The notes under the pieces: generated by a model | Told to the model about the DNA's origin: nothing | Seen by the model: only the letters and a program-made list of their open reading frames with translations | Databases searched by the model: none | Assembly: GCA_002002485.1 (NCBI GenBank) | Contig: MQVI01000008.1 | Span: 1 to 64,000, forward strand | Source of the DNA: Pasteurellaceae bacterium 15-036681 | GTDB taxonomy: Bacteria; Pseudomonadota; Gammaproteobacteria; Enterobacterales; Pasteurellaceae | Length of the DNA stretch: 64,000 nucleotides | Direction: 5' to 3' | Made by a program: the position numbers and the translations under genes | Shown: one piece after another, positions 52,560-61,846 of the stretch | Layout of the letters: each line of letters opens with the position of its first letter | Position numbering within the stretch: the stretch's first letter is position 1

Positions 52560-53546
52560 TTACTTCGCTAAAGCATCAATTGCTTTCACTAAATCATCGC
52601 CATTTTTCTCAATAAATGATTTACGCACATCTGCTTCAATAATTGCTTTGAACGGCTGATTATCCACTTTTTCGATAACTGACACGCCCGCTTTTGCTAA
52701 TTTCGCAAGAATCTCTTTTTCATTATCTAGGTTAAGTTGACGTTGGTATTTACCTGCTTCTTGCGCTGATTCAACCACTGCTTTTTGCAATTCAGGCGAT
52801 AAAGCATCAAATTTTGCTTTGTTCATTACAACGATTAATGGAGTGTAACCGTGGTTAGTTAAGCTTAAATGTTTTTGAACTTCGAATAATTTTGCAGACC
52901 AGAAGATTCCGACTGGGTGCTCTTGTGCATCCACAGCTTTGGTTTCCAATGCTGTGTAGAGTTCAGATAATGGCATTGGCACAGGGTTTGCACCTAAGAG
53001 TGAGAATGCTTGGATATACATTGGGTTTTGGTTTGTACGTACTTTTAAACCTTTGATATCATCAGGACCATTTACAGGATGTTTTGAGTTAGAGAATGAG
53101 CGGAATCCTACTTCCCAGAACGCCAAACCTTTTAAGCCCTGAGCCTCTAATTCTTTTAATAAGCCTTGACCAATTTTGCCATCTAATACTGCATAAGCGT
53201 GTTCACGATCTTTGAAGATAAATGGGATGTCAATAATATTCATTTTTTGCACTAAGCCAGAAAAGTTTGGTGAGCCAGACATTTCTAAGTCGATTGTGCC
53301 ACCACGCACAGCACTAATCATTGTTTGTGCGTTACCTAATGTGCTATCTGGGAATAAGCTTAATTTGATTTCACCTTTGGTTTTTTCTTTGAGTAAATCA
53401 TTAAATTTTTTCGCAGCGGTGTGCTGAGTATCGCTACGTGGTGCTTCATAACCAAAACGTAGGGTCGTTTCTGCGTTTACATTGCCTGCAAATACTGCCA
53501 TACCTGCAACGAGTGCCGCTAAAGTTTTAAGGTTGAATAATTTCAT
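52560..53546 (-). CDS. yiaO: TRAP transporter solute-binding protein for 2,3-diketo-L-gulonate
   Basis: Periplasmic binding protein of the TRAP system, 328 residues. The signal peptide is MKLFNLKTLAALVAGMAVFAGNVNA (cleaved near residue 25). DctP-family features: LRFGYEAPRSDTQHTAAKKF, MSGSPNFSGLVQ, GLKVRTNQNPMYIQAF (about residues 163-178, with the carboxylate-binding arginine) and EHPVGIFWSAKLFEVQKHLS. The yiaKLMNO-lyxK context assigns the ligand; E. coli YiaMNO takes 2,3-diketo-L-gulonate. Confidence 0.88.
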   Translation of the reverse strand: MKLFNLKTLAALVAGMAVFAGNVNAETTLRFGYEAPRSDTQHTAAKKFNDLLKEKTKGEIKLSLFPDSTLGNAQTMISAVRGGTIDLEMSGSPNFSGLVQKMNIIDIPFIFKDREHAYAVLDGKIGQGLLKELEAQGLKGLAFWEVGFRSFSNSKHPVNGPDDIKGLKVRTNQNPMYIQAFSLLGANPVPMPLSELYTALETKAVDAQEHPVGIFWSAKLFEVQKHLSLTNHGYTPLIVVMNKAKFDALSPELQKAVVESAQEAGKYQRQLNLDNEKEILAKLAKAGVSVIEKVDNQPFKAIIEADVRKSFIEKNGDDLVKAIDALAK

Positions 53547-53598
53547 TGTAAGCTCCTTTGGGATTTAATGGTTAGGGCAACGAGTGCCCCGATTTAAT

Positions 53599-54872
53599 TT
53601 ATTGCATCCACGAGAGTGGGGTTAAAATTAATTGTGGGAAGAACACAAAGGCAAATAACAGTCCGAACATCATTAATAGGTAAGGAAGAATGCCTTTTGC
53701 AGCTTGGTCAAATGGTAGTTTTGACACGCCTGTAATTACATTAAGCACATTACCCACTGGCGGTGTAATTAAGCCGATTGATGTATTAAGGATAAATAAC
53801 ACCCCAAAATAAACTGGGTCGATACCTGCTTCTTCCACTAATGGCATTAATACTGGCGTTAAGATTAATACTGTTGGTGTTAGGTCCATTACCATTCCGA
53901 TAATAAACACTGCAAACATAATCACGATCAATAATGTGGTTGGTGAATCGATTAATGGCTCAAGTAACTCAGTCATCATTTGTGGTAATTCAGCGATGGT
54001 AATTAACCAACCTGTGACGTTTGCTGCAGCTACTAAGAACATCACCACCGCAGTAGTTTTAGCGGCCGCAAGTACCACTTTGTACAGATTTTTTAATTTC
54101 AATTCACGATAAACGAAAAGTGATACTACTAATGCATAGAAGGCTGCTACAGCACCTGCTTCCGTTGGGGTAAATAGACCTGAGCGGAAACCACCGATGA
54201 TGATGACAGGTAACATTAATGCCCAAATACTGTTTTTGAATGAAATACAAAGTTCTTCTTTGGTTGCTTTAGAGAATGTCATTAAGTTTAAGCGTTTTGC
54301 TTGCCACCACCAAAGTGTAGCTAAACAACAGCCCATCATAATTCCAGGAAAAATACCTGCTAAGAATAACTTCGTAATTGATACACCACTTGCCACACCA
54401 AAAATGATGAATGGAATTGATGGTGGAATAATTGGTGCAATAATTCCAGCAGTACCAATTAAACCAGCTGAACGATCTACAGGATAGCCAGTCGTTTTCA
54501 TCATTGGTAGCAACATTGCGGCAACAGCGGCTGTATCAGCTACGGCTGAACCTGAAAGGCTTGCCATAATCATTGCAGCTAAAATTGCTACAAATCCTAA
54601 GCCACCACGTTTATGACCAACCAATTTCATCGGTAAGTCGATAATACGTTTAGATAATCCACCTTCATTCATAATTTCGCCAGCAAGGATGAAGAATGGA
54701 ATCGCCATTAGAGAGAAGCTATCTGCACCACTTACGATTTGTTGAGCAAGGATTTGTGCATCGAATAGATCGAGCTGTAACATCATTGCTACACCGCAAA
54801 GTAGTAGTGCAAAGGCAACAGGAACGCCAAGTAAAATTGCGCCTAATAAAACGGAAAGGAAAATTACGACTG

Positions 54873-54876
<4 letters not shown>
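53599..54876 (-). CDS. yiaN: TRAP transporter large membrane subunit
   Basis: DctM-family permease, 425 residues with about 12 hydrophobic segments. Characteristic blocks are GADSFSLMAIPFFILAGEIMNEGG, SGSAVADTAAVAAMLLP, GIIAPIIPPSIPFIIFG and TPPVGNVLNVI near the C-terminus. It drives sodium-coupled uptake with YiaM and YiaO. It overlaps yiaM by 4 bases (ATGA). In H. influenzae yiaM and yiaN are fused; here they are separate. Confidence 0.9.
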
Positions 54877-55846
<970 letters not shown>

Positions 55847-55854
55847 CTAATTTC

Positions 55855-55978
55855 CCCTCGCCCGTTTACGGGACAAATGCTTTGCATTTGAACGTTGGCT
55901 ATGCCAACGGCTCCAAAGGAGCGAGCGTAAGCGAGTATTGGGAGGAGAAAATCCTTAGGATTTTCGGAGGGAGAGGGC
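55855..55978. repeat. multi-hairpin intergenic element, copy D (six or more small palindromes)
   Basis: CCCGT/ACGGG (55861-55872), AAATGC/GCATTT (55875-55889), CGTTGGC/GCCAACG (55893-55909), GCTCC/GGAGC (55910-55922) and AAAATCC/GGATTTT (55948-55964) follow one another, and outer arms CCCTCGCCC and GGGAGAGGG can pair. Different sequence but similar style to copies A-C. It fills the yiaL-yiaK junction. Confidence 0.6.
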
Positions 55979-55979
55979 A

Positions 55980-56978
55980 TTATAATGACTTCAATTTCGC
56001 CCAAACAGTGTCATCTACAGGGATGCCATTTGCTTTGTTTTCAGCAAGAATCGTTGTGAACTCATGACCAGGTAAACGTACTGCAACATCAGGATCAGAA
56101 CGCTCTGCGGTTCTCACATATTCCATAATGCGCTCAAGTTTTTCGTCTTTGGTTTTGCCATCAATTAAGCGGTCAACCTCAATCGCAATAAAGACTTGTG
56201 ATACGCAATATTCATCATCTTTATCTTCAGTTACCGCAGCGGTTGATAAGCCGTTAGAAAGAAGCGTTGCGATCATATCCAACACGATTGATAAACCTGA
56301 ACCTTTCCAGAAACCAGCTGGTAATAAACGGCGGTTTTTCTCAACAGTGCCCGGATCACGAGTTAAATTTCCTTCATCATCAAAGCCTGCGTCAACAAAG
56401 GTTTCGCGACCAGCTAAGCGATGAACTTCTAACATACCGTAAGAGTACATTGAGCAAGACATATCCACCATTGTGATTGGGTTACTTGGTACGGCGATAA
56501 TTAATGGGTTAGTTCCGATACGGCACTCTTTTGCGCCCCAAGGTGGCATAACTGCAAGAGCGTTAGTCCAGCAGATACCGATATAACCTTTTTGTGCTGC
56601 TTGCCAACCGTAGCCACCGCCACGCATCCAGTGATTTGCATTTTTAAGAGCGACAACACCAATACCAAATTGGTCTGCGATTTCCATTGCTCTATCCATC
56701 ATTTTTTTCGCGGTTAAGTTACCAATCGCTTGGTGAGCATCCCACTGCTCAATAGCGCCTAATGAGAGTACTTTAGTTGGTTCCGCATCTGGGATCACAT
56801 CGCCTTTTTCAAGTTGCTGAATAAAACGTGGGAAGCGATTTACGCCGTGTGAATAAACGCCTTCTTGCGTTGTGTTGGCAAACATCGTTGCACACTCTTC
56901 TGCGATCTCTTCACGTACGTTACGAGAAAGTAGCACTCGTTTAAATTCAGTTTTTAATTCATCGTAAGAAACTCTCAT
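55980..56978 (-). CDS. yiaK: 2,3-diketo-L-gulonate reductase
   Basis: Reduces 2,3-diketo-L-gulonate to 3-keto-L-gulonate with NADH. The start at 56978 ([12 protein letters not shown]) has GAGGTATCC before it and gives 332 residues, as E. coli YiaK. Family marks (malate/L-lactate-type dehydrogenase superfamily) are [12 protein letters not shown] (about residue 40), [16 protein letters not shown] with the catalytic histidine, and [18 protein letters not shown]. First gene of yiaKLMNO-lyxK, divergent from yiaJ. Confidence 0.92.
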   Translation of the reverse strand: MRVSYDELKTEFKRVLLSRNVREEIAEECATMFANTTQEGVYSHGVNRFPRFIQQLEKGDVIPDAEPTKVLSLGAIEQWDAHQAIGNLTAKKMMDRAMEIADQFGIGVVALKNANHWMRGGGYGWQAAQKGYIGICWTNALAVMPPWGAKECRIGTNPLIIAVPSNPITMVDMSCSMYSYGMLEVHRLAGRETFVDAGFDDEGNLTRDPGTVEKNRRLLPAGFWKGSGLSIVLDMIATLLSNGLSTAAVTEDKDDEYCVSQVFIAIEVDRLIDGKTKDEKLERIMEYVRTAERSDPDVAVRLPGHEFTTILAENKANGIPVDDTVWAKLKSL

Positions 56979-57043
56979 TGGATACCTCATTAATTATGGT
57001 TTCAAATTTGTTGTAAATTTAATCGTTTCAAATAGTAAAACTA

Positions 57044-57053
57044 TGTTTCATAA
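57044..57053. promoter_or_regulatory. candidate YiaJ operator half, left
   Basis: TGTTTCATAA here and its exact reverse complement TTATGAAACA at 57179-57188 frame the yiaK-yiaJ promoter region. A GAAACAGAATTTC palindrome lies just before the right copy. IclR-type YiaJ would be the ligand (inference). Confidence 0.4.
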
Positions 57054-57139
57054 ATTACGCTTGTCGCTATGTAAAGTCAATCAAACTCAAAAAATAAAAC
57101 ACCATAAAAATCAATGTGTTATTTGTAAATATCAAGAAT

Positions 57140-57155
57140 TGTGAGCCAGATCTCA
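57140..57155. promoter_or_regulatory. CRP-like site in the yiaK-yiaJ divergent region
   Basis: TGTGAgccagaTCTCA, one mismatch to the CRP consensus. It can serve yiaK (minus) or yiaJ (plus). Confidence 0.5.
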
Positions 57156-57178
57156 TTTTTGTGAAACAGAATTTCATA

Positions 57179-57188
57179 TTATGAAACA
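57179..57188. promoter_or_regulatory. candidate YiaJ operator half, right
   Basis: TTATGAAACA, the reverse complement of 57044-57053, 26 bases before the yiaJ start. Confidence 0.4.
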
Positions 57189-57213
57189 CTTGGTTTTTAT
57201 AAGGAGAAAGAAT

Positions 57214-57996
57214 ATGGAAGAAAAAGCGAGTGGTAATCAAAGTTTGATTCGAGGATTACGACTATTGGAGATTTTGAGTAATTTCCCAAATGGTTGCCCA
57301 TTAGTAAAATTGACGGAAATTTCAGGCTTAAATAAAAGTACGGCACATCGCTTATTACAAGGTCTACACAGCGAAGGCTATGTTCAAGCAGCAAATACAG
57401 TTGGTAGTTATCGTCTTACCACAAAATGTTTGAGTTTGGGGCAAAAAACACTTGCTTCGATGAATATCATCAACGTTGCAGCGCCTTATTTGGAAAAATT
57501 GAATTTAGCTTTGGGCGAAACAGTCAATTTTTCAAAACGAGAAGATGATCACGGCATAATGATTTATAAATTAGAACCAACTATCGGGATGATGCGAACG
57601 CGTGCTTATATTGGGCAACATCTCAAACTATATTGTTCGGCAATGGGGAAACTCTTTTTAGCTTACGAGAGAAATCCAAATTATGTGGTGGACTATTGGC
57701 AATCTCATCAAGATATTATCGAAAAACTCACTTGTAATACGATTACAGAATTGAGTGAAATGCAGCAAGAGTTAGAACAGATCCGCCAAGAGCAATTTGC
57801 AATGGATCGAGAAGAAAATGAGCTAGGAGTAGTTTGCGTTGCTTGTCCGATTTTTGATATGGAGGGAAAAGTGAAATATGCAGTATCTATATCTGTTTCA
57901 ACTTATAAATTAGATCAGTTAGGCTTGGTTTCGGTATTGAATGAAATCCGCCAAGCCAGTTTTGCTATTTCAAAAGAATTGGGTTGGAATGAGTGA
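57214..57996 (+). CDS. yiaJ: IclR-family regulator YiaJ
   Basis: A 260-residue IclR repressor. The start at 57214 (MEEKASGNQSLIRG) follows AAGGAGAAAG; the frame from 57181 overlaps the presumed operator. Winged HTH RLLEILSNFPNGCPLVKLTEISGLNKSTAHRLLQGLHSEGY is at about residues 16-56; the effector domain includes YLEKLNLALGETVNF and VCVACPIFDMEGK. It is divergent from yiaKLMNO-lyxK, which it represses in E. coli, where it also affects ula-type functions. Confidence 0.9.
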   Translation: MEEKASGNQSLIRGLRLLEILSNFPNGCPLVKLTEISGLNKSTAHRLLQGLHSEGYVQAANTVGSYRLTTKCLSLGQKTLASMNIINVAAPYLEKLNLALGETVNFSKREDDHGIMIYKLEPTIGMMRTRAYIGQHLKLYCSAMGKLFLAYERNPNYVVDYWQSHQDIIEKLTCNTITELSEMQQELEQIRQEQFAMDREENELGVVCVACPIFDMEGKVKYAVSISVSTYKLDQLGLVSVLNEIRQASFAISKELGWNE

Positions 57997-58003
57997 TAAA
58001 GGG

Positions 58004-58046
58004 AAGCGGTCGAATTCTGTAAAAGTTTTACAAAATCTGACCGCTT
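58004..58046. terminator. terminator between yiaJ and the M20 peptidase gene
   Basis: AAGCGGTC (58004-58011) pairs with the ACCGCTT (58040-58046) side, extended by mismatched AT sequence with TTTTACAAAA. Inverted uptake-signal arms between convergent genes. Confidence 0.65.
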
Positions 58047-58079
58047 GCAATATTAAAGGAGTTATCTACTCCTGTATAG

Positions 58080-59204
58080 CTAGAGATTAAAAAGCTTTTT
58101 AATCACGCAGAGTACTAGATTACATTTTGGTATGACAGAGTCAACGACCAAATATTCTGTTCGAGCATGCATATTGCCACCTGTTGGACCTAATCCATCA
58201 ATAGTTGGGCAGCCTACAGAAGCAGCAATATTACCGTCGCTTAGCCCACCAGCATCTACCCATTTTATTTCAGTTTGCAGTTCTTTGCCTATTTCATTAA
58301 AGAGTGTTTTGATATGTGGTAGATGTATCTCATCGATCATTGGAGCTTCATCATTCACCAATACTCGTGTTGAAGTTACTCCTTCTATCAGTGGGTTTCC
58401 TAATACTCGTTGTAATTGAGTTTCAAAATACTCTATGGATGATGATAGACGATAGCGCATTTCAATAGTAAGTTTGGCATAATCTGCAATCACATTATGT
58501 GCTGTACCGCCATTTGTCATCACGCAATTAAAAGTATGTCCTGCTTGATAATCGTTTAATTTTGCAAATTCTACGATAAAATTAGCTGCTTCAACTAGTG
58601 CTGAACGACCACGCTCAGGGTTGTTTCCTGCATGGGCAGGTATGCCGTGAAACTCAATATCGTAAGTTATCACACCTTTACGTGTTGCCACCATAGAACC
58701 ATCTTCACGAGCAGGCTCCATTACGAAACAGTATTTTGATTTACGAGCATACTCACGAATACTTTCTTTTGCGTAAGGAGAACCAAGCTCTTCGTGTGAA
58801 TTAAGATAGAGTGCGACTTTTAGCTTGCTCAAGTCTAATTCTTGTAAAATGTAAAATGTCAACAAAGCCCCTGATTTATCATCAATCGCACCTAAGGCGT
58901 TAACAATACCGTCTTTAAGCGTGAATGGTACATCTTTTGCTGTACCGATAGGAAACACCGTGTCCATATGTGCTATAAAGAGAATGTCATATTGTTCTGC
59001 ATACAGATCATTACTGATAATTAAACCATCAGCAACAGTATCGCTTGTCATTGGAATTCGTTGATAGGCCAAACTTGATTGATCAGCTTTACGCATAAAC
59101 CATTCAGCAACTTTATTCACACCTTCAATAGAGTTGGTTGGGCTTTCAATATCTGTAATTTCTTTCAATTCAGATAAAAAGGTATCTAATGCTTTAGAGT
59201 CCAT
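58080..59204 (-). CDS. M20-family metallopeptidase (carboxypeptidase G2-like)
   Basis: A 374-residue zinc exopeptidase without signal peptide. Metal ligands are in FIAHMDTVFP (His, about residue 78), GAIDDKSGALL (Asp, about residue 113), SHEELGSPY (catalytic Glu pair), VMEPAREDGSMV and GPTGGNMHARTEYL (final His). The dimerisation domain is the middle part with FHGIPAHAGNNPERGRSALVEAA. Family members remove glutamate or other residues from peptides or acyl amino acids. It is third in an operon with a YjiH/YjiG-like pair, suggesting uptake and hydrolysis of a peptide-like compound (inference). Confidence 0.85.
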   Translation of the reverse strand: MDSKALDTFLSELKEITDIESPTNSIEGVNKVAEWFMRKADQSSLAYQRIPMTSDTVADGLIISNDLYAEQYDILFIAHMDTVFPIGTAKDVPFTLKDGIVNALGAIDDKSGALLTFYILQELDLSKLKVALYLNSHEELGSPYAKESIREYARKSKYCFVMEPAREDGSMVATRKGVITYDIEFHGIPAHAGNNPERGRSALVEAANFIVEFAKLNDYQAGHTFNCVMTNGGTAHNVIADYAKLTIEMRYRLSSSIEYFETQLQRVLGNPLIEGVTSTRVLVNDEAPMIDEIHLPHIKTLFNEIGKELQTEIKWVDAGGLSDGNIAASVGCPTIDGLGPTGGNMHARTEYLVVDSVIPKCNLVLCVIKKLFNL

Positions 59205-59216
59205 AGTTATTACTCC

Positions 59217-59675
59217 TTAAATTAAAAATTGCATGATTAACATAGCAAGGTAGGCATTTATGATACAAATACCGAACAATACCAGATAATGTTTACCTGG
59301 CACTCCCAATACCCCCAAGATGCGGCCCATATATTGTACAGTTGAACCAACTAACGCCATTCCCGGAATAAGAATTGCAATATGGTGTGCATTAAGAGTT
59401 CCTTCCTGTACTAATGCTACTAAAACACCAGCGGCTCCACCCCAGCTCAGAAATGCAGCTAAGAACACAGCGATAGATTCTCCTGGTAAGCCAAGAGGAG
59501 CCATAATAAAGCCGACCCATTCACCAATAATTTTGAGTAAACCAGAAGCATTCAGCATATAGATAATTACGAATGCCATTAACACGTTAGGAATAGTACT
59601 ATGCACGGCAATATCCCAGCCTTTTCTCGCTCCTTCAATAAATATATCAGTAACTAATTTCTTTTGCGTACTCAT
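59217..59675 (-). CDS. YjiG-like nucleoside-recognition (Gate) membrane protein
   Basis: A 152-residue membrane protein with four hydrophobic segments: IPNVLMAFVIIYMLNASGLLKIIGEWVGFIMAPLGLPGES (about residues 27-66) is the Gate-domain core, then AFLSWGGAAGVLVAL and a terminal MLIMQFLI. The family is named YjiG and pairs with YjiH, with homology to spore proteins SpmA/SpmB. In E. coli yjiHG lies next to the isoaspartyl dipeptidase gene iadA. It overlaps the preceding YjiH-like gene by 4 bases and is 12 bases before the peptidase gene. Confidence 0.8.
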   Translation of the reverse strand: MSTQKKLVTDIFIEGARKGWDIAVHSTIPNVLMAFVIIYMLNASGLLKIIGEWVGFIMAPLGLPGESIAVFLAAFLSWGGAAGVLVALVQEGTLNAHHIAILIPGMALVGSTVQYMGRILGVLGVPGKHYLVLFGICIINAYLAMLIMQFLI

Positions 59676-60310
59676 ACTTCAGCCTCCTCTTCTTTTACAA
59701 ATTTTTTCACGTATAAACGCATCAAGTTTGCACCAAAGATTTTGAATAATAAAATTACACCTAAGCACATGGCGATTGAGGTTGGAGCTGTAGAGCCTGA
59801 TTTGTCAGTAATCAAAAGTAGTGGAGCAAAAGAGGATAAGAAATTAGTGAGTAGAGCTCCTGCGCTGAATTGAAATGCTGCAAAAATTAATAACTCTTTA
59901 TAGGAAATTTTGCCTTCATTGTGTAGGAATTTAGTTGTTGAACTACCAGCATCAGTACTTTGGGTGCTCGCAATTAATGAAATAGAACAAGTACCTGGAA
60001 TTCCCATTATCGGTTTTAATATAGGGCTAAGCCATTTAGAAGCGGCCATTAATGCACCGAAATGTTCAAAAATCGCAACAAAACCAAGCGCTAACATTAT
60101 GCTGGGGATAAGTGTTACAGCAAAAAGAAAACCACCTTTTGCACTACTACCACCAGAAGTTTTTAACCATTCTGGGAATTGTCCAGTGAGTTTTCCAAAG
60201 TCAAAGATGCCACCGATAAAATCTTTAGTAAATCCACCAAAGAAAATTATCGCACAAGCCAATGAAATTGTTCCTAAAATCAGTTTTTTGGTTGTTACAT
60301 TGTCTTCCAT
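59672..60310 (-). CDS. YjiH-like nucleoside-recognition (Gate) membrane protein
   Basis: A 212-residue membrane protein starting at 60310 (MEDNVTTKKLILG) after AAGGAGTGATT. Features: five or so helices, GGIFDFGKLTGQFPEWL, SPILKPIMGIPGTCSISLIASTQSTDAGSSTTKFL (about residues 97-131, the Gate-domain with conserved polar residues) and FQFSAGALLTNFLSS. With the YjiG-like partner it probably forms one membrane complex. Substrate unknown; the M20 peptidase downstream suggests peptides or acyl-amino acids. Confidence 0.8.
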   Translation of the reverse strand: MEDNVTTKKLILGTISLACAIIFFGGFTKDFIGGIFDFGKLTGQFPEWLKTSGGSSAKGGFLFAVTLIPSIMLALGFVAIFEHFGALMAASKWLSPILKPIMGIPGTCSISLIASTQSTDAGSSTTKFLHNEGKISYKELLIFAAFQFSAGALLTNFLSSFAPLLLITDKSGSTAPTSIAMCLGVILLFKIFGANLMRLYVKKFVKEEEAEV

Positions 60311-60480
60311 AATCACTCCTTAACATGAACTAAAGTCCATTTGATTTTACAATGGATTTTTCAAAAGAAATGTGATCTAGTTATCAAAACAGGAGAGTAG
60401 TAAAATTATTCAAATAGCTCTTAAATATTGACTTTGGGTTTTTAGTTAAATATTAATAGGGACTATTATTTAGGAGTAGC

Positions 60481-60510
60481 AAAAAGACGCAACGTTTAGG
60501 TTGCGTCTTT
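60481..60510 (-). terminator. ula operon terminator
   Basis: AAAGACGCAAC (60483-60493) pairs with GTTGCGTCTTT (60500-60510); on the minus strand TTTTT follows. It lies 20 bases past the ulaD stop and closes the operon without ulaE or ulaF. Confidence 0.85.
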
Positions 60511-60529
60511 GCATTCAAGAGATTAAATA

Positions 60530-61210
60530 TTACTCCCAATATTTATCAATTTCAGCACGAATTGCTTCTGCTGTTGCTTTGCCTTTTTCACCCACTAATG
60601 CTCGACCTGCGATAAAGGCTTTGGCATTTTTGATCTCTTTAAATAGGTGAATTTCTTCGGGCACGATACCGCCAGTGATTGAAAGTTCTAAGCCTAATGC
60701 TGAAAGTTGTTTCATTAATTCCACATCTTCTGCTGTCCAACCTTTACCTGCTAATTCAGCATCGCGTGAACGGTGGTAGATTGCTTGTTTAACGCCTAGT
60801 TCAACCCATTCTTTTGCATCTTTTTCCACAGTCCAGTTACCGTAGATTTCGATTTGAATCTCTTTTTTCACTTTTAATTCTGGGTGAGCTGCATTGAAGT
60901 CATCAGCCACTTTTTTACATGCGGCCTTGGTTGCAGGGTGTGCAGCTGCTGAAACTGTTAACCAGTCTGCACCTGCTTCGAATGCCATTTTTGCAAGGAT
61001 TGCACCACCGTCAGTGGTTTTTAAGTCGCACACGATAATGTGGTTTGGGTGTAATGCTCGTAAAGTAGAAACAGCTTTCATACCTTCTGCACATGCAAGA
61101 ATAGTACCGCATTCAATGATCTCAACGACACTTTCTGCTTGTTTTGCGTCTGCTACCGCTTTTTCTAGGCTTAATGAGTCAAGTGCAATTTGAAGTAATG
61201 GTTTGGACAT
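60530..61210 (-). CDS. ulaD: 3-keto-L-gulonate-6-phosphate decarboxylase
   Basis: Decarboxylates 3-keto-L-gulonate 6-phosphate to L-xylulose 5-phosphate. It has 226 residues; E. coli UlaD/SgbH are 216-220. Orotidine-decarboxylase-fold features: LQIALDSLSLEKA (N-terminal), VEIIECGTILACAEGMKAV, VCDLKTTDGGAILAKMAFEAGADWLTVSAAAH (catalytic Asp-x-Lys at about residues 62-64) and LSITGGIVPEEI. Third and last gene of ulaAB-ulaC-ulaD. The name ulaD is chosen over sgbH for this operon context. Confidence 0.9.
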   Translation of the reverse strand: MSKPLLQIALDSLSLEKAVADAKQAESVVEIIECGTILACAEGMKAVSTLRALHPNHIIVCDLKTTDGGAILAKMAFEAGADWLTVSAAAHPATKAACKKVADDFNAAHPELKVKKEIQIEIYGNWTVEKDAKEWVELGVKQAIYHRSRDAELAGKGWTAEDVELMKQLSALGLELSITGGIVPEEIHLFKEIKNAKAFIAGRALVGEKGKATAEAIRAEIDKYWE

Positions 61211-61228
61211 AATATTTTCCTTTTTAAT

Positions 61229-61300
61229 AGTGGATAACGGAAAGTGGAGAGTGGACAGTGAAGCTCACACTGTCCATTATCCACTGTCCACTGTTCGTTA
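61229..61300. repeat. AGTGGATAACG inverted repeat, copy 2
   Basis: AGTGGATAA...AGTGGACAGTG (61229-61261) is complementary to CACTGTCCATTATCCACT (from 61269). It is a near-perfect stem between ulaD and ulaC with loop AAGCTCA, and shares AGTGGATAACGGAAAGTGGA with 44055-44112. Confidence 0.6.
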
Positions 61301-61765
61301 ATTAAGCGCAGCATCAATCACTGCATAAACATCTTCTGCAGTTTGGCAACGGCGGATTTTATCAAGGTCAACGCCTGTTTCGCTGTCTGGGTCATCTAAG
61401 GTTTGGGTGATTTCCATTAAACCTTGCATATGTTGGTCTGAGTCGCTACCTGCTAAAGCAAACAACACATCTACTGGATCATCTTCGCCCTCAAAATAAA
61501 CAGGCTCTTTTAAAGTAATTAATGCGAATGCAGTTTTTTTAACGCCATCTTCTGGACGTGCATGTGGCATTGCTAAACCTGGTGCAAGAATAATATAAGG
61601 TCCCATTTCGGTTACACATTGAATAATACGATCGTAATAACGAGGTTCTACTGCACCAGATTGAATTAATGGATCAATTGCTAACTTAATAGCTTCTTGC
61701 CAAGTGCTTGCACTTTGATTTAATTTAACTGAATTATTGTCGATAAGAGATTGTTTTAAATTCAT
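61298..61765 (-). CDS. ulaC: ascorbate-specific PTS EIIA component
   Basis: A 155-residue EIIA protein of the mannitol/fructose/ascorbate type. LAPGLAMPHARPEDGVKKTAFALITLKEPV (about residues 57-86) holds the phospho-histidine in MPHARP. It accepts phosphate from HPr and passes it to the EIIB domain encoded in the preceding gene. Similar in length to E. coli UlaC (154). The ulaAB gene ends 81 bases upstream. Confidence 0.92.
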   Translation of the reverse strand: MNLKQSLIDNNSVKLNQSASTWQEAIKLAIDPLIQSGAVEPRYYDRIIQCVTEMGPYIILAPGLAMPHARPEDGVKKTAFALITLKEPVYFEGEDDPVDVLFALAGSDSDQHMQGLMEITQTLDDPDSETGVDLDKIRRCQTAEDVYAVIDAALN

Positions 61766-61815
61766 TTGCTATTCCTTTCGTAGGGTAGGATTACATCCAC
61801 ATGTCTTGATAAATT

Positions 61816-61836
61816 GGGGTGGATATTATCCACCCC
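61816..61836. repeat. REP-like hairpin between ulaAB and ulaC
   Basis: GGGGTGGATA (61816-61825), one base, TATCCACCCC (61827-61836), a perfect palindrome. GTAGGGTAGGATTACATCCAC at 61780-61800 is a second, related piece. Intra-operon. Confidence 0.55.
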
Positions 61837-61846
61837 TATATGCTAA

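Noticed and set aside
59664-60323. Plus-strand frames across the YjiH-like gene
   Set aside because: They are antisense shadows of the membrane protein gene.
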